Assembly (NCBI GenBank): GCA_963969495.1 | Contig: OZ018329.1 | Span: 66,161,243 to 66,225,242, forward strand | Source: Ceratothoa steindachneri | Taxonomy: Eukaryota > Arthropoda > Malacostraca > Isopoda > Cymothoidae | Direction: 5' to 3' | DNA: 64,000 nucleotides | In this document: in pieces, positions 31,900 to 43,839 of the stretch | Layout of the letters: each line of letters starts with the position of its first letter | How positions within the stretch are numbered: the stretch's first letter is position 1 | Made by a program: the position numbers and the translations under genes | The notes under the pieces: model-generated | What the model was told of the DNA's origin: nothing | Seen by the model: only the letters and a program-made list of their open reading frames with translations | Databases searched by the model: none

Positions 31900-34800
31900 A
31901 TTAACATTACGGTCAGCTTTTTAGCAAGATGAAACTGACAAAATCGAAGATCTGTTCACAGCTCACAGATGACGACTTGGACGACGTTCTTTTGCTGAGT
32001 GTTGGTTCCCTTACCTCTGAATTTGATAGGATTTGTGCTCATAAATGAAACCAGGTGTCTCATAAATATTTTTTTAAATTTTTCTTTCTGTATAATATGT
32101 GGTTTTCAGAGTTTTTTATTAGTGCCGCCTTCCGACCCTCTCGGACTTGTCGATGCGTCTAGCGGTACTCTGTGGGATGGGGACCCCTACTTTAGACAAA
32201 TTAAACAGCCGTTCCCTCCCTCCCGAAAACTCTGCTTCAATTTGGATATGTCTATGGGATAGTATCACTTGCTTGACTTGGGTGAGGATATTGGGAGTTG
32301 CATATCATGGCTGAATTCATTGCGGTTTAACTAATTATTAACTTTATTTCACGCTAGTTTCCAACACTACATTCTACAACAATATTGATTGCAGTGAGTG
32401 GTTTTCGTTTTATTCAAGGTCAAAATTAATTTGCTAAACAAATCTTTAACTAAATTATACAATTGCAGCAAAGAACTGCAAATTTTTAGCGCTCAAGAGA
32501 AATTTGGAATATCTGTAACATTGAACCGTACTGCTGCTTGTTGTTTTGCGTTAATAACAGCTCTTAGATAAAGAATATACCCCGTTACTTTCCTGGTGCT
32601 GCTACAAGAATATATCTACCCATATAAATATATGTTAAGGGGAGACCATATACGTTACAATATATAGATGCTTAGCAAAATTGAACTTAAACCTTGTAAA
32701 CTTCTTGATGACAGCCACGGTCAAATCATGATGTATGGCAAGTCTATCTCACCCGTTTTAAGCCCGTTTTGATCATCTCCTATAAATTCCTGTTGTCCTT
32801 CTTATACTACCAATCATAATCTTCTTACACTTTACTTACAACGCTAAAAATCACTCACGTGCATATAAACAAAATTGATATTGCCAAAAATTATGTTATT
32901 ATTATGCCAGCTAAGTTAAAAAATAAATAATAAATAATAAAACTCTATATAAGTAATCCTTATAGGCCTAAGACTTTAATACATCTCTGATACATTTTAA
33001 AATCAACATTGCAATACAGATGCAAAATTCATATTGATTATAGTCACAAATCAGCCACCTGTCAATTAATTATTATTAATAAACTTATAAGGCCTTAATC
33101 GCTTAAAAGTACGAACTAGTATTCTTCCCACAACACAAATCACACATCGCTAGACGATGAATTGATTATTCAAATATGTACAGGTCTTAAAATTACTAAT
33201 ATTTACACCCTAAATCTAAATAAATATGTATATACACTTTCACTCATTAGAACTTTCACATAACACGTATTGGAACAATCGCGGAATATGGAAATCTTTC
33301 ACCCAGCAACGTCGAAACCTATGGATAGAAACAACTAAAGTGTTTAGATTATGACAGGTGAACTATTTAAAACAACAAGAGAAAGAGTTGAATTAATCAC
33401 TAATAATCTAATAATTTGTTTTAGCTATCGCATAGACAGCCATATATCAAAATAAATAACAAGCGAATCGAATACCTTTGATTTTTTCCTCTCGCATCTC
33501 ATTGTAAGAACCAAAATGAGATGCTCCTGTCATCCTGAGGAAAACCAGGATACTTAAATGAATGTCGCATAAGATTGTAACACCAAGAAGGAAGTGAAAC
33601 GAGAAAAGAATTACGAACATTAGATATATAGATATTTAATTATGCAAAGGATAAATTTAAGCCGAACGACGCGTGGACAGATGTCGAGAACCTACAACGA
33701 GTTTAGAGAAAGAACATGCGACCGGGCCGTAGAGATGTTCAATATTAGACTTAAGGCCTTGCATAAGATACACATGCATTGAATGTGAACCAGATACTGC
33801 TTCATATATTCCCATCCCATAAATTTTGCCTCTTCAGTACAAAAGGTTAATGAATAGAAAATAAATTTAGCATTTTGAAGACGAGTATGCGATGAACAAA
33901 TTTGAATTTGGTTTCAGAAAACAGCGGAGCACTAAAATCACACTTGGATCAATCACTGAAAAGATTAAAAAAACAAACATGCGAATTCCGTAAAGATAGT
34001 TGTTATTTGCAAACATTTCTTAAATATGTTTGTTTCAATTTGCCTGAGACGTTTACGGTAAATGTACCTTAAAAATAGCACTTAAGATGGCACTTCAACA
34101 ATGAGAAAAATTGAAAAGTACAGCTTGTGTAAATCATAATACAAATATTGGTCACTATAAAAAAATGCACACACATGTATGCAAGAATAAAACTAGAAAA
34201 GGGAAAATACGAGGGATCATATATAAATTTAGAGTTAAGATTAATTTAAAACAAGTACACTCTCTAGAAAAACCTGGACCACATCGGAGCCGATAAGAAA
34301 CAGAAGAAAATATCATAAATTATAAAAAAACACATTTAAATACTATTTACACTCATAAAATAAATATGACAGGAAATTATCTCGTTTGCATACGATTATG
34401 ACACTAAAAATGATATAGACACAACTAACAACTCAACCAATCTAGAATACGCAGGCAACATAAGATGCGCAAATCGATTTTTCCAGCAGAGACAAGACTG
34501 CAAAACCCCCTAAAAATCATGCTAAATAAATACATGCATAGATAATTTTAAATACTCTCTGGATCTCAGGCATGATATATTAAAACCACAAAGCATATTT
34601 CAAAATGAAACCTCGGAATAAAAAAAAATCACAAAGTTTAGCCTTATCTTTATACAACACGCAAACCTATGCAAATCCCCCTTTTCCTTCATACTTTTCA
34701 CAAACCATTTTCTTCAATAAGGTTTCACTCTGAACATCATCTAAGCCTTCTCTTTTCACAATAGGGTTAAAGTTGAAGCTCCCGTTGAGCGATATCTCTT

Positions 34801-35870
34801 TAGCAGGAGACCTCTTTGATCCCAGGAAATCGAGGTCACTGTAGAGGTAAAGCCATACTGAATATATCAGACATGTAAGCCTTGAAAACGCCTAAGAGCA
34901 AGAACAGAGATGGATGTAGGATAAAATAGTAATAGGCAGAGTATTCTATAGTTTTTTTGCTCGTGCAAGATGTTTGATGTTTGAATTTATCTTCCAAATA
35001 CTAAGTTCGAAATTCAACAAAAGAGAAACTGTTTGTTTTGATATTTATACTAAAGGTTGCATGCAATGAAGAAGCAATATCCAATAAAGAAATAGTTAAG
35101 AAATCAAGAAAAAAACAATCTTGATTAAAATTAACAATACATAATAAGGTCACTCTCGCAGTCCCCTTGAGAAAACTCATAGTCTCATATATTTTTGTGT
35201 CAGTAAAATGATCTCAGTGATTTCACTTCTTTAATATCCGATACTCTCGTGTGGCTACCTCATTTTTATCACGATCCCAATATATCGTTTAAAATATTTA
35301 CGAGACTTAACCATACAAAGGAAAGGTTTGTCGAATATAAACAGTAGTTGTTTAATTTAAGTTCGGCTGTATATACAATTTTCATTTAGACACGTAGAAA
35401 GACACTAAATTAGTGGGATGGGAATTATATGGTTGAAATTTAGCCTTAATATTACATTTTCGACCAAACTGTGAAATATAGTTATCGAAAAAATGAACGG
35501 AATAATAAGGCAATTTTCACTCAATCTCGGCGGAAGAGTCGAACTTGTTTAAGAGCAACCTAGCTGAGTCGTTTAATAAATCTTGTGTATATTAATACTT
35601 AAGCTAAAATAATTTTAAATGCTTATAGATTAAATATAAATAACGGAGTTACAATCCTTTGAACCATTATCATCATCCTCAGTATTATAAATCAAATTAA
35701 ACGGAAGATATAATTGTAATTTTCGCGAAGTCTCCCATACTGTCAATTACACCAGCACCGTTAGGGTAGATGAAATTGTGTTTTAGGAAAAGGGGGAGCA
35801 AATGAAAAGATTTATTTCACTAATTTAAGAAAAAATAGCGTTTTGAAGGAAAGAGATAAGCGAAGAAATG
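31900..35870. other. Long stretch without recognisable features
   Basis: An 87-codon frame at 31999-32262 has no motif I know. The rest is AT-rich with short random frames. I saw no repeats, RNA genes or transposon motifs. Confidence 0.4.
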
Positions 35871-35984
35871 AAAGGAAAAAAAAGAAAGGTGACAACGAGT
35901 TAAAGATGAAGCAACGATAGGAAACCTTGACACAATTACTGTGGCCCAATATGGCGAGTATTGAAACTCCAGGAAAAGTCTGAA

Positions 35985-36092
35985 GAGAAGTAGTTGAATT
36001 AAGGTTGGAGGTGGAGGAAGAACACCTCCGTATGGAGGAGGAGCACCTCCGGGTGGAGGGAGAAAAAAGTTCCACAGTAAAGTATTTTGATT
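35985..36092 (+). pseudogene. Short coiled-coil coding relic
   Basis: The plus-strand frame REVVELRLEVEEEHLRMEEE, continuing HLRVEGEKSSTVKYFD and a stop, has the acidic/basic heptad pattern of a coiled coil. The repeated DNA unit GAGGAGGAGCACCTCCG (twice, about 36018-36055) encodes HLRMEEE-type repeats. Such helices often end Myb/SANT-like proteins encoded by transposons. A stop (TGA near 35980) and the lack of any upstream domain suggest a remnant. The minus-strand PPPGG-rich reading is a shadow. Confidence 0.3.
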
Positions 36093-36740
36093 AAGAACAG
36101 GCAACCGAAAAGGTTCCTGATATTTTGGTCTCCCTATTTTTAAGGTCCTCAATTTTATAAAATAGTTAAATTTAAACAAGATAAACACATTCACATAAAG
36201 ATCAGAATGTCTATAGCTAGAGTACCTGTGTGCAGCGGGAGTCGGTCCTAGTTTAATGGGATGGGGCACAGGACAGCGGTAGCATGTGCTTCGACACTCC
36301 CTAAGGGAGCAAGGAACCCTTCATGCCCCAAGGAAGACAACCCGTGTCGCATTAGGGATTGTGGATCTGAAAACCCCTCTGGTATGTGGCAGTAAGGAAG
36401 AGTGATGTATTATGTGTGTGAAGAGAAGAGCGAGATAAAGACAAAGACATTGTGATTGGCTGAATGTGTGCTGATGTATGCACATAGTCGGATCTGTCTG
36501 CTAGTCCACCTCAGACTCGAGACACGGCATCATTGACGGCTGCCGCCCGCGAGCACCGAAATATTTTACATCTTGTAGCCACACATCGATCAAAATAAGA
36601 TATTTAAGATCCATCGGTTCCCCAAAGCGGTGAAAACATGGCGACGCGAAAGTTCATTTTATTTCTCACTTCTTTTCCGAATTTTTCTGACTTATGATGA
36701 GAAATCGGTGTATTGTGTGACAGTGGAAATAAATTGTATC
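36093..36740. other. Unassigned, locally GC-richer DNA
   Basis: Around 36230-36560 the sequence is GC-richer than its surroundings, but no open frame, RNA fold or known repeat stands out. Confidence 0.3.
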
Positions 36741-36742
36741 TA

Positions 36743-37673
36743 CGAGGGGCGGTCAATAAGTTTTGCAATTAGGATATAAAGAAGCGAGATATGAGGAAAA
36801 GTGTTTTATTATTTTTCAATATAACTACCCAAGACTTCAATGCACTTGCGCCACTTGTCACTGAGGCTTCAAATTCCCAACAACCAGAAATCTCCCGACT
36901 GCTGTTCAATCCACTCCTGGACGGCGAGCTGGACATCTTCATCGTCCTCAAACGGGCGTCCACGCAGTGGAGCCTTGAGCTGGCGGTATAAAAAGTAGTC
37001 GCTAGGGGCCAGATCTGGAGTGTAGGGGGGATGGTTGTACTCCTCGAATCCGCACTCGCGCAAGGCAGCTTGTGCAACTCTGGCCTTGTAGACTTTGACG
37101 ACGTTGAAGTCGATCATGGGGCGTCAGGTTTCTAGGCACCCAACGGGCAGAGACCTTGGTCACGGCCACATTGTCGTCGATGATGTTGATAACACTTCCA
37201 TGTGATATTTCAAGTTCTCGCTCGATTTCTTTAACCTTCATCCATTGATTTTTGAGGATCATCCTCTCCACACGGGCCACATTGTCCTCGTTGCTCATGT
37301 CTGACGGGCGTCCTGGACCAGGGTCATCTTGAAGGGACTCACGACCATGGCAGAACTCCCTATTCCAGCGAGCAATTGTTGCATAGGAAGGGGCGGTGTC
37401 GGTGTACACTGCAACCATGCGTTCATGAATCTCTTTTGCATTCTTGCCTTTTTTGGTCAAAAATTTGATCACTGCGCGGTGCTCGACCTTCTCCATTGTT
37501 GAAAAAATTTGACTGACGATCTGCGATCAGCTACTGCTTCTTAAAAAGACGAGGCAGGAGCGTGTGGCTGTAGGTCTTGACTTGTCATAACTTGTCCTAA
37601 CACCCCCACAAACAGCCATCCCCCTTCCTCTGTTTTGCTCTACGGATTCGCAAAACCTATTGACCGCCCCTCG
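36743..37673 (-). mobile_element. Mariner transposon, internally deleted, with intact ends
   Basis: Terminal inverted repeats of about 24 bp begin CGAGGGGCGGTCAATAAG on the left (36743) and read CTATTGACCGCCCCTCG on the right (to 37673), with one or two differences. TA flanks both sides (36741-36742 and 37674-37675), the expected mariner target duplication. The 931-bp length is below the roughly 1.3 kb usual for mariners. The loss matches a deletion in the transposase gene on the minus strand. Confidence 0.92.
36790..37496 (-). pseudogene. Mariner transposase with central deletion
   Basis: The N-terminal frame (37496 to about 37120) begins MEKVEHRAVIKFLTKKGK and holds the two helix-turn-helix DNA-binding motifs (NAKEIHERMVAVY...PSYATIARWNREF and MKVKEIERELEISHGSVINI), ending near WVPRNLTPHD. 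The next frame (37117-36869) jumps to VYKARVAQAALRECGFEEYN and TPDLAPSDYF, which carries the third catalytic Asp (about 36998-37000), then GRPFEDDEDVQLAVQEW. After a stop it continues SLSDKWRKCIEVLGSYIEK. The block between, normally about 110 residues with the first two catalytic Asp residues (GDETW and HDNA regions), is absent. The gene cannot make an active enzyme, though the DNA-binding half is intact. Confidence 0.9.
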
Positions 37674-37759
37674 TATGTTAATTATTATTATTATTATTCA
37701 ACAAACCTAAACATCATCGTTTTAATCAAAAGAAATCCTGTTTTCTGTTTTGTGAAATA

Positions 37760-38505
37760 TGGTATAATTCACTGGAGTAATTCAAATGGTAAAAGTCACA
37801 TATTGTAATTCACCTGGTATAATTCACATCTTGTAATTTGCCTGGTGTGTTTCATGTATTATAATTTAAGTAGTATAATTTACGTAGTATAATTAACGTG
37901 GTATGATTTACTTGGTGTAATTCACGTGTTGTAAATCATGTCGTATAATTCACGTAGTGTAATTCACGTGGTACATTTCATGTGGTATAATTCACGTGAT
38001 GTGATTCACGTAGTGTAAATCACTTGGTACAATTCAAGTTGTGTAATTCACGGGGTATAATTCACCTCTTATAACTCACCTGGTATAATTTTACGTAGTA
38101 TAATTTACGTAGTATATGTTCACGTGGTATAATCTACGTGGTATCAATCTCGTCGTATAATTCACTTGTTTTAATTCACGTGGTATATTTTAAGTGGTGT
38201 AATTCACGTGATACAGTTTACATATTATAATTCACGTCCTGTGATACGCGTAGTGTGATTCACGTGGTATTTTTAATGTGGTGAAATTCACTTAGTATAA
38301 TTCACGTGATATAATTCATGTGGTATAATTCACGTGGTGTATTTACGTGACGTAATTCACATGGTATAATGCGTGTGATGTTCTTCATGTGGTGCAATTC
38401 AAAGGTAGTATAATTCAGGTAGTGTGATCACATGGGATATAATTCATGAGGTATTCACGTGGTATAATTTACAGAGTATAATTCACCTGCTCTAATTCAC
38501 GAGTA
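37760..38505 (+). repeat. Degenerate 14-bp minisatellite rich in CACGTG
   Basis: About fifty units approximating GTATAATTCACGTG are arranged in tandem with many substitutions (AGT for CGT, GTGTAATT, ATACAGTT). Many junctions create the palindrome CACGTG. The array starts about 85 bp right of the mariner end and stops near CACGAGTAAG. Confidence 0.92.
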
Positions 38506-39740
38506 AGAGATGTCTTAACCGGGTCAAGGCAAATTTACCGACAACGATCCACCCACTTACTTTACAATTCAAGAAAATTCGGTGATTAATTGTTTAACCA
38601 CTTTCATAGAGATTTACTATGATTTCTTTTCGATGAATTGTTTATATCGATAAATTGAGCCTGGCCATGAATTGTTGTCGCTAAATTCGCCGGATCCAAT
38701 CTTAGTTACATCGTTAATCATTCTCAAAGGAATTGTTCTTCAGGATAATGCGTCACGTCGTAAAGCGTCACCTAATATTGCTATCCAGTCGAGTGAAATA
38801 GTTGACAAAGGCGATTGCGAACTTGTATCACACCTTCTATCTTGGTTATTCATAACACTTTCTCATTACTATCTTAATCTCCTGCGAGATAATGTATCTT
38901 ATTAGGAAAAAACTTGAAAAGGGACATAATAATATTTTACCAAGACCTGGGAAGTTAGATAAAAGACTTTTGAATGTCGAGTAAACAATTTCATTTGTTT
39001 AATTTGTTTTATTAGAACATTTTTTATTCCGTTCACGCAAATATTAAAACCTGTACGAATTTTATGGCTGCATGATGAAGTAAACAAAAGGGGACGATTT
39101 TCTTCCAATAATAAAAAAGGTGTTGCGTATCAATATTTTATTTAATCTATAAAATCTCAAAAACGCTTTTGGGTAGTGAGCTTGTTGCCATCGTCCAAGC
39201 AATTTTAGATATTTTACTCTTTTTCTACTAATCACGTTTGACTTAATCTCATTTAGTATTTCTTGTACTGTTGCTCAAACGACAACCACTTGCACTCTCT
39301 AAACAGTGATCCCCAGAAATGGGTGCTGTAGGTGAGTGTTACACCTCCTTGCCCCATTCCCCCCCCCCCCAACGCCAGTCTAGAACTAGAGTGAAAGCAA
39401 CTATATATCTAAAACACATATCTATTTTATCCTACTTTCCCCAGGTTTTTTACAAGTTTAACGTCGTGGTTAACAAGAAAGAAGCAATAAAAGCGTCTAC
39501 TGAACTGATTGGAAATTCCTCTTGTTTTCAATGCACGGGGTATATATGTACATAGACCCACTAAATATAAAGTATAGTGAAGCCCGCAAAGAAGTCCTAA
39601 TAGGGCGCGCGAATAAGGGGCGCCTAATAGCTTAGGTCTACATAGATAGGATGGTCGTGCAGTGCTTATATAGGTAGGTAAATAGTGAACCATAGGCTGT
39701 CAGGCAATTAGGGAACACTTGAACTGTCTTTCATTGCAGT
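38506..39740. other. Unassigned DNA before LINE-A copy 3
   Basis: Random short frames and a C-run near 39360; nothing recognised. Confidence 0.35.
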
Positions 39741-39742
39741 AC

Positions 39743-40235
39743 AGAAATGGCAGGAAACAACATAGGCTCCGGAAGAAGGAAAAAAGAAATGACCACCTAG
39801 ACGCTCAAAACCAGGATGACGTGGGACCATTCCCAACTAGGGAAATCAGACACTCTAGAATGCCTAAGAGTACCACTACCAACCATAAACCACTAGAATA
39901 ATTCGGACTAAAGGAAAATCGGTGAGACGCTATACGGCCATCTGAAAGTAAAACTCATCAAGAGCATCGATATTCAAAGTGGCTACATTTTAATCTGCCT
40001 TGAAGAAAATAATATAGAAAAGTTAGTGTCGCATGGAAGGATCGAATCCCTAACGAAAATTGGATTTGTGCCCCAAATCCCTTCTCAGATAACAGCAAAT
40101 AGGTAGAAGCGTGATCTGCCAGAAAGTAAATATATGGGTGGGATTACACGACAAGAAAGAAATAAATAGGGGGATAGAAAAAATGATGAATGAATAAAAA
40201 TTAATGGAATTATTAAATTTGGACACCGCCCAAAA
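39743..40235 (+). pseudogene. LINE-A copy 3: possible ORF1/gag-like remnant
   Basis: The plus strand shows AGNNIGSGRRKK, then KVKLIKSIDIQSGYILICLE and NNIEKLVSHGRIESLTKIGF in broken frames. It sits directly upstream of LINE-A ORF2 sequence, so it is most simply the ORF1 part, but I have no independent motif such as a zinc knuckle. Confidence 0.4.
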
Positions 40236-40239
40236 AATG

Positions 40240-41455
40240 TGTCACAGGTATTGTTGCTACAGGGCTAGATGTAACTTTAAGCAGATACTACATGCCATTT
40301 AACATCCATATGCAGCCGATCAGCATTATGTCCATGTAGTGACAATGATGAACATTACTGTTTATGAATCAATATCCAATACAGGTACCCGAATCCTGAA
40401 GGAAAGACTACAGAAGAGCTAACTAGGAAAGTTACAATGCTGAATTCTATAATTCCATCCCTAATGAACACTCAGACGCAAATCATGTAAAAATCAATGA
40501 GGAAAACTAAAGATTGATAAGAAAGATCAACGAAGCAGACGGAAAAAACATCCCGATGATGAGATTCCGTTCTTTTCCTCACCCTCAGTGGATGAAAGAA
40601 ATCAAAAGTAAGAGTCGAAAATTTAGTCGAATGTAGGATCAAATAAAGCTTCCTTGACCAACAAAAGAAAGATACAATGCAATAAAAAGACGAATAGAAG
40701 AACTAAGGCATCTACTAGAGGAGTAAAAACGGCATAATGCAAGGTCTTATTGAAAAAGATAAATATAGAAAGAATACCTAAGTCAAACTGGGAATTAATA
40801 AACAAGCTCAAAGACAGAACCACGAGAGAGAAAATAACAACTAAAATGAAAGGGGCGAAAAATGCTAGAAAACAGGAGCAAAAAGAACTATTTTTCACTC
40901 ACTGGAAGTCTGTGTTCTCCATAACAATGGCCCACACCTACTTGAGAGAAAACATCACCAAGATAGCCCAATCATCAACAGGCGCAAGAAAGGCAAGCAA
41001 TTCTGGGTACATGGTCCTATATAAGAACAAAGTAAATCAAAGGCGTAATCAAATTATTCAAGCAAAAAACAGAATAAATCTTACTAAGGCACCGGTTAAC
41101 ATCTTATATAGATTAACAAAACAGCTATAGTGCTTTCCTAAACACCAGTAAACGATCGAATGGCTATAAGCTAGCCTAAATGATTTTCTTAACTAAACTA
41201 AGAAATCAACCTAGTCACTTCAACAGTTACAGGTCCGTATTGAAATTCATGGGCAAAGTTTTCGAAAAGATTCTTAATCGAAGAATAAAATAATATCTTG
41301 AAGAAAAAAAACCTTTATAATGATTACCATTTCTGATTCAGAAGAGGCAGAAAGACCAAGATGGCACTTGATATAATAACAATAATTTGATTAGGCAAAC
41401 CAGGGAAAAACTACATTTATTTGTTCCTGAGAGATGTAAAGAAAGTGGAGCGCTC
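40240..41455 (+). pseudogene. LINE-A copy 3: ORF2 endonuclease end, linker and RT start
   Basis: The block PFNIHMQPI...FMNQYPIQVP (about 40290-40395) matches the same place in copy 2. It is followed by the linker frame 40750-41130: PKSNWELINKLKDRTTREK, FFTHWKSVFS, RRNQIIQAKNRINLTKAPVN. The RT continues to LFLRDVKKVE at about 41430-41455, where the LINE sequence breaks off and resumes near 42380. It is heavily mutated, with many stops. Confidence 0.75.
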
Positions 41456-42379
41456 AAATCTAAAGTAAAGTAGGCCTGTGGCACCCAAATTGCAAGATAG
41501 ATAGGCCCAGCGAGGAACCGCACAAATGAGCGCCCGGTGGATCTATGAAATCCTGAAATTGGGCACACGCATTAATTACTAAAATAATATGCCATGTAAT
41601 AATGAACCCATCTACAATAGCGAGGAATACAAATAGGAGAAATAGACACTAGTTAAGAAAACATGAATGTATATGATATATGTATTTTTCTCGAGGCGAG
41701 AAAAATGAATTCGGGAGGGCAGCAAACATATACACATACACACAAACATACAAAAGTGGTCAGCTGTTCAAACAAAGCTTGTGAATAGGTGCATAACTGA
41801 AAATACGATGGCAGCGGCCATTGTTTAGTTAGCAGCAATCATTGTTTTCTAGCAAGGGACTGCGAAACTCAGTCGTGCCTTTGCTATTTTGACCAGAAAC
41901 AAAATCTCTATCTCCTTTGATACGAGTGAAAGAGTCTCCACTCAATCAACACCAGTGGATAATAATAGGCCACGCTCACTGTCTCTGGACACATATTTAT
42001 ACTACTAAACTCACAGAGTTACGAGTTAGAAGAGAGTAAGAGTGAAAGGAAGTAAGAAGACAGACAGACAAAAGCGAGTAAGAGAGTCAGTCAGCTCGCC
42101 TGTCAGAGAGACGCCATGTATTAATAGGCCCCCTTAAACACACTACACGCCCAAGGCTTCGAATTCTACACCCCAAATAAAGAGTCCAAAATACCTCCGT
42201 TTGTAATTTCCTTGCTAAAGGTAGTCTACATTGATCTTTTAAAACCCAGCCTTCCTAATCGCAAGCCTCGCTCAAACGAATTCCCCTCTGCGCCGAAGCC
42301 TACCACAAGAACATTTAGCGCTCCTATACTCTCGATCCCTATAACTCGTATACATTTAAGAACCTCCAAAACCTTCTCT
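41456..42379. mobile_element. About 0.92-kb insertion inside LINE-A copy 3
   Basis: Copy 2 is continuous at this point (FLRDVEKAFNKVW), whereas copy 3 reads FLRDVKK, then unrelated DNA, then AFNKV from about 42386. The inserted DNA has no coding motif. It has a purine-rich tract (about 42030-42110) and AATAAA near 42178-42183, features compatible with a solo LTR. I could not define TG...CA ends or a clean target duplication. Confidence 0.5.
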
Positions 42380-43160
42380 AATAGCATTTAACAAAGTCTG
42401 AACCAGAGAAATGCAATATATGATCTGACATTTCCAGATGAACAACAATCTGGAAAGAATTTTCTTGGCTTACCTCGCAGAAAGGAAAACATACATGTGA
42501 TTAATGATTATGCAGGACCAGAATTCTAACTAAAGGTTAGAGTCATACAGGAGGACTGTCTTAGTACCACGTTGTATTCAATATATACAGCGGACCTGCC
42601 ACAATTATTAATGCCCAATATTGTAGCCGGCCCGCCGCTACAATATTTATGAATGAACGCTTTCAGTCAGGATTACAACATTAGAAATCAGCAATATCAA
42701 TAATTTCGAAAGTGACTCGAAAATAGGAAGATATGGGATAAATTTTATGATAGTCCCAATCTATAGAATCAATGTTGCAGATAGCGAAGTTGAAGACCCG
42801 ATCTACAGCTATAACAGAGAGGGTAAATTCGTTGAATTAAAAATAACAAAGAGAGGATATAAAAAAAAACATATAACGAAGCTGAAAAATAAAGAAATAC
42901 TAATGCTAAGCATATTATACAGCTTAGGAGGCATAAGGCTAAGCATTAAGAATAAAAGGAAAATATATATAGCTCTAGGAAGGGAGGTTTTCCTGTACGC
43001 TTCCATCCCAATCAAGAGTCAGTCTTAAACTAAATAATTGGAACTCCAGAGGATTCATAAAAAAGCTCTTTACTTAATTATTTAACGCAGAATAGAGAAC
43101 AAAGAAGTCAGCGGAGTCTGCACTAAGAGAAAGAAATAGAATCATTTAATATCAACATTA
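42380..43160 (+). pseudogene. LINE-A copy 3: ORF2 RT 3' part
   Basis: It resumes with AFNKV, stop, REMQY, then NNLERIFLAYLAERKTYM, VLVPRCIQYIQRTCHN (the PQG block, degenerate), ISNINNFESDSKIG and the frame 42747-43028 (EVEDPIYSYNREGKFVELKI, ILMLSILYSLGGIRLS, IYIALGREVFLYASIPI). These match copy 2 block for block. The YADD motif is destroyed. The tail FNINIKKREEK near 43150 corresponds to LNINIRKRAEK of copy 2. Confidence 0.8.
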
Positions 43161-43247
43161 AGAAAAGAGAGGAGAAAGCACGTTTTAATTTTTCCTGCGG
43201 GACATTGCATTCATTGCAAAACTCAGGTGCTACTTTGTGAGTTATTC

Positions 43248-43252
<5 letters not shown>

Positions 43253-43304
<52 letters not shown>
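43253..43304. repeat. (TA)n microsatellite
   Basis: About 26 TA units, about 90 bp beyond the last recognisable LINE-A copy 3 codons. Confidence 0.97.
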
Positions 43305-43306
<2 letters not shown>

Positions 43307-43508
43307 AGTATTATTTGATATAGAGTAATCATAATTATGCAGTTAATAAGGCAATTTTGGGCTTAAAAAAAACCCTGTCTTTCGTTCGGACTTTTTAATT
43401 GTCATTCCTGCTTGTCGAAGAGAGAAGCTTATTTTATCCGTTATCTTCTCGTATATTTGAGAAGAGGTCCTCCCGAGGGCTTCGATGAAGAGCTAATTAG
43501 CAAAAAAT

Positions 43509-43511
<3 letters not shown>

Positions 43512-43571
<60 letters not shown>
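43512..43571. repeat. (TA)n microsatellite
   Basis: About 30 TA units, the second array within 300 bp. Confidence 0.97.
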
Positions 43572-43573
<2 letters not shown>

Positions 43574-43839
43574 GGTATTCGTTCGCAATTATCAACCACT
43601 AGTTTTAAGCGGGGTTTTTTTTAATCTTCGTTTTGGGCGTTTTCCTTCTTTAAAATAATTACCATTTTTTCTTTTATTTTTTGCGGAATAATTGATTATG
43701 GAGAATGTTAAGCCCTCAATTTGATGAAAAGTCATGGAGTCTTCCTTGGAATCCGGGTTGTAAGGTCAAACAACGATATTTAAGACTTCCTCATCGTCAG
43801 AAGGAACTAGAAGATTAAGGATTTGACTACGAGGCGACA

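Noticed and set aside
35820..36269. Minus-strand proline/glycine-rich ORF
   Set aside because: The proline-rich part is the antisense shadow of a GGAGGAG repeat that encodes heptads on the plus strand.
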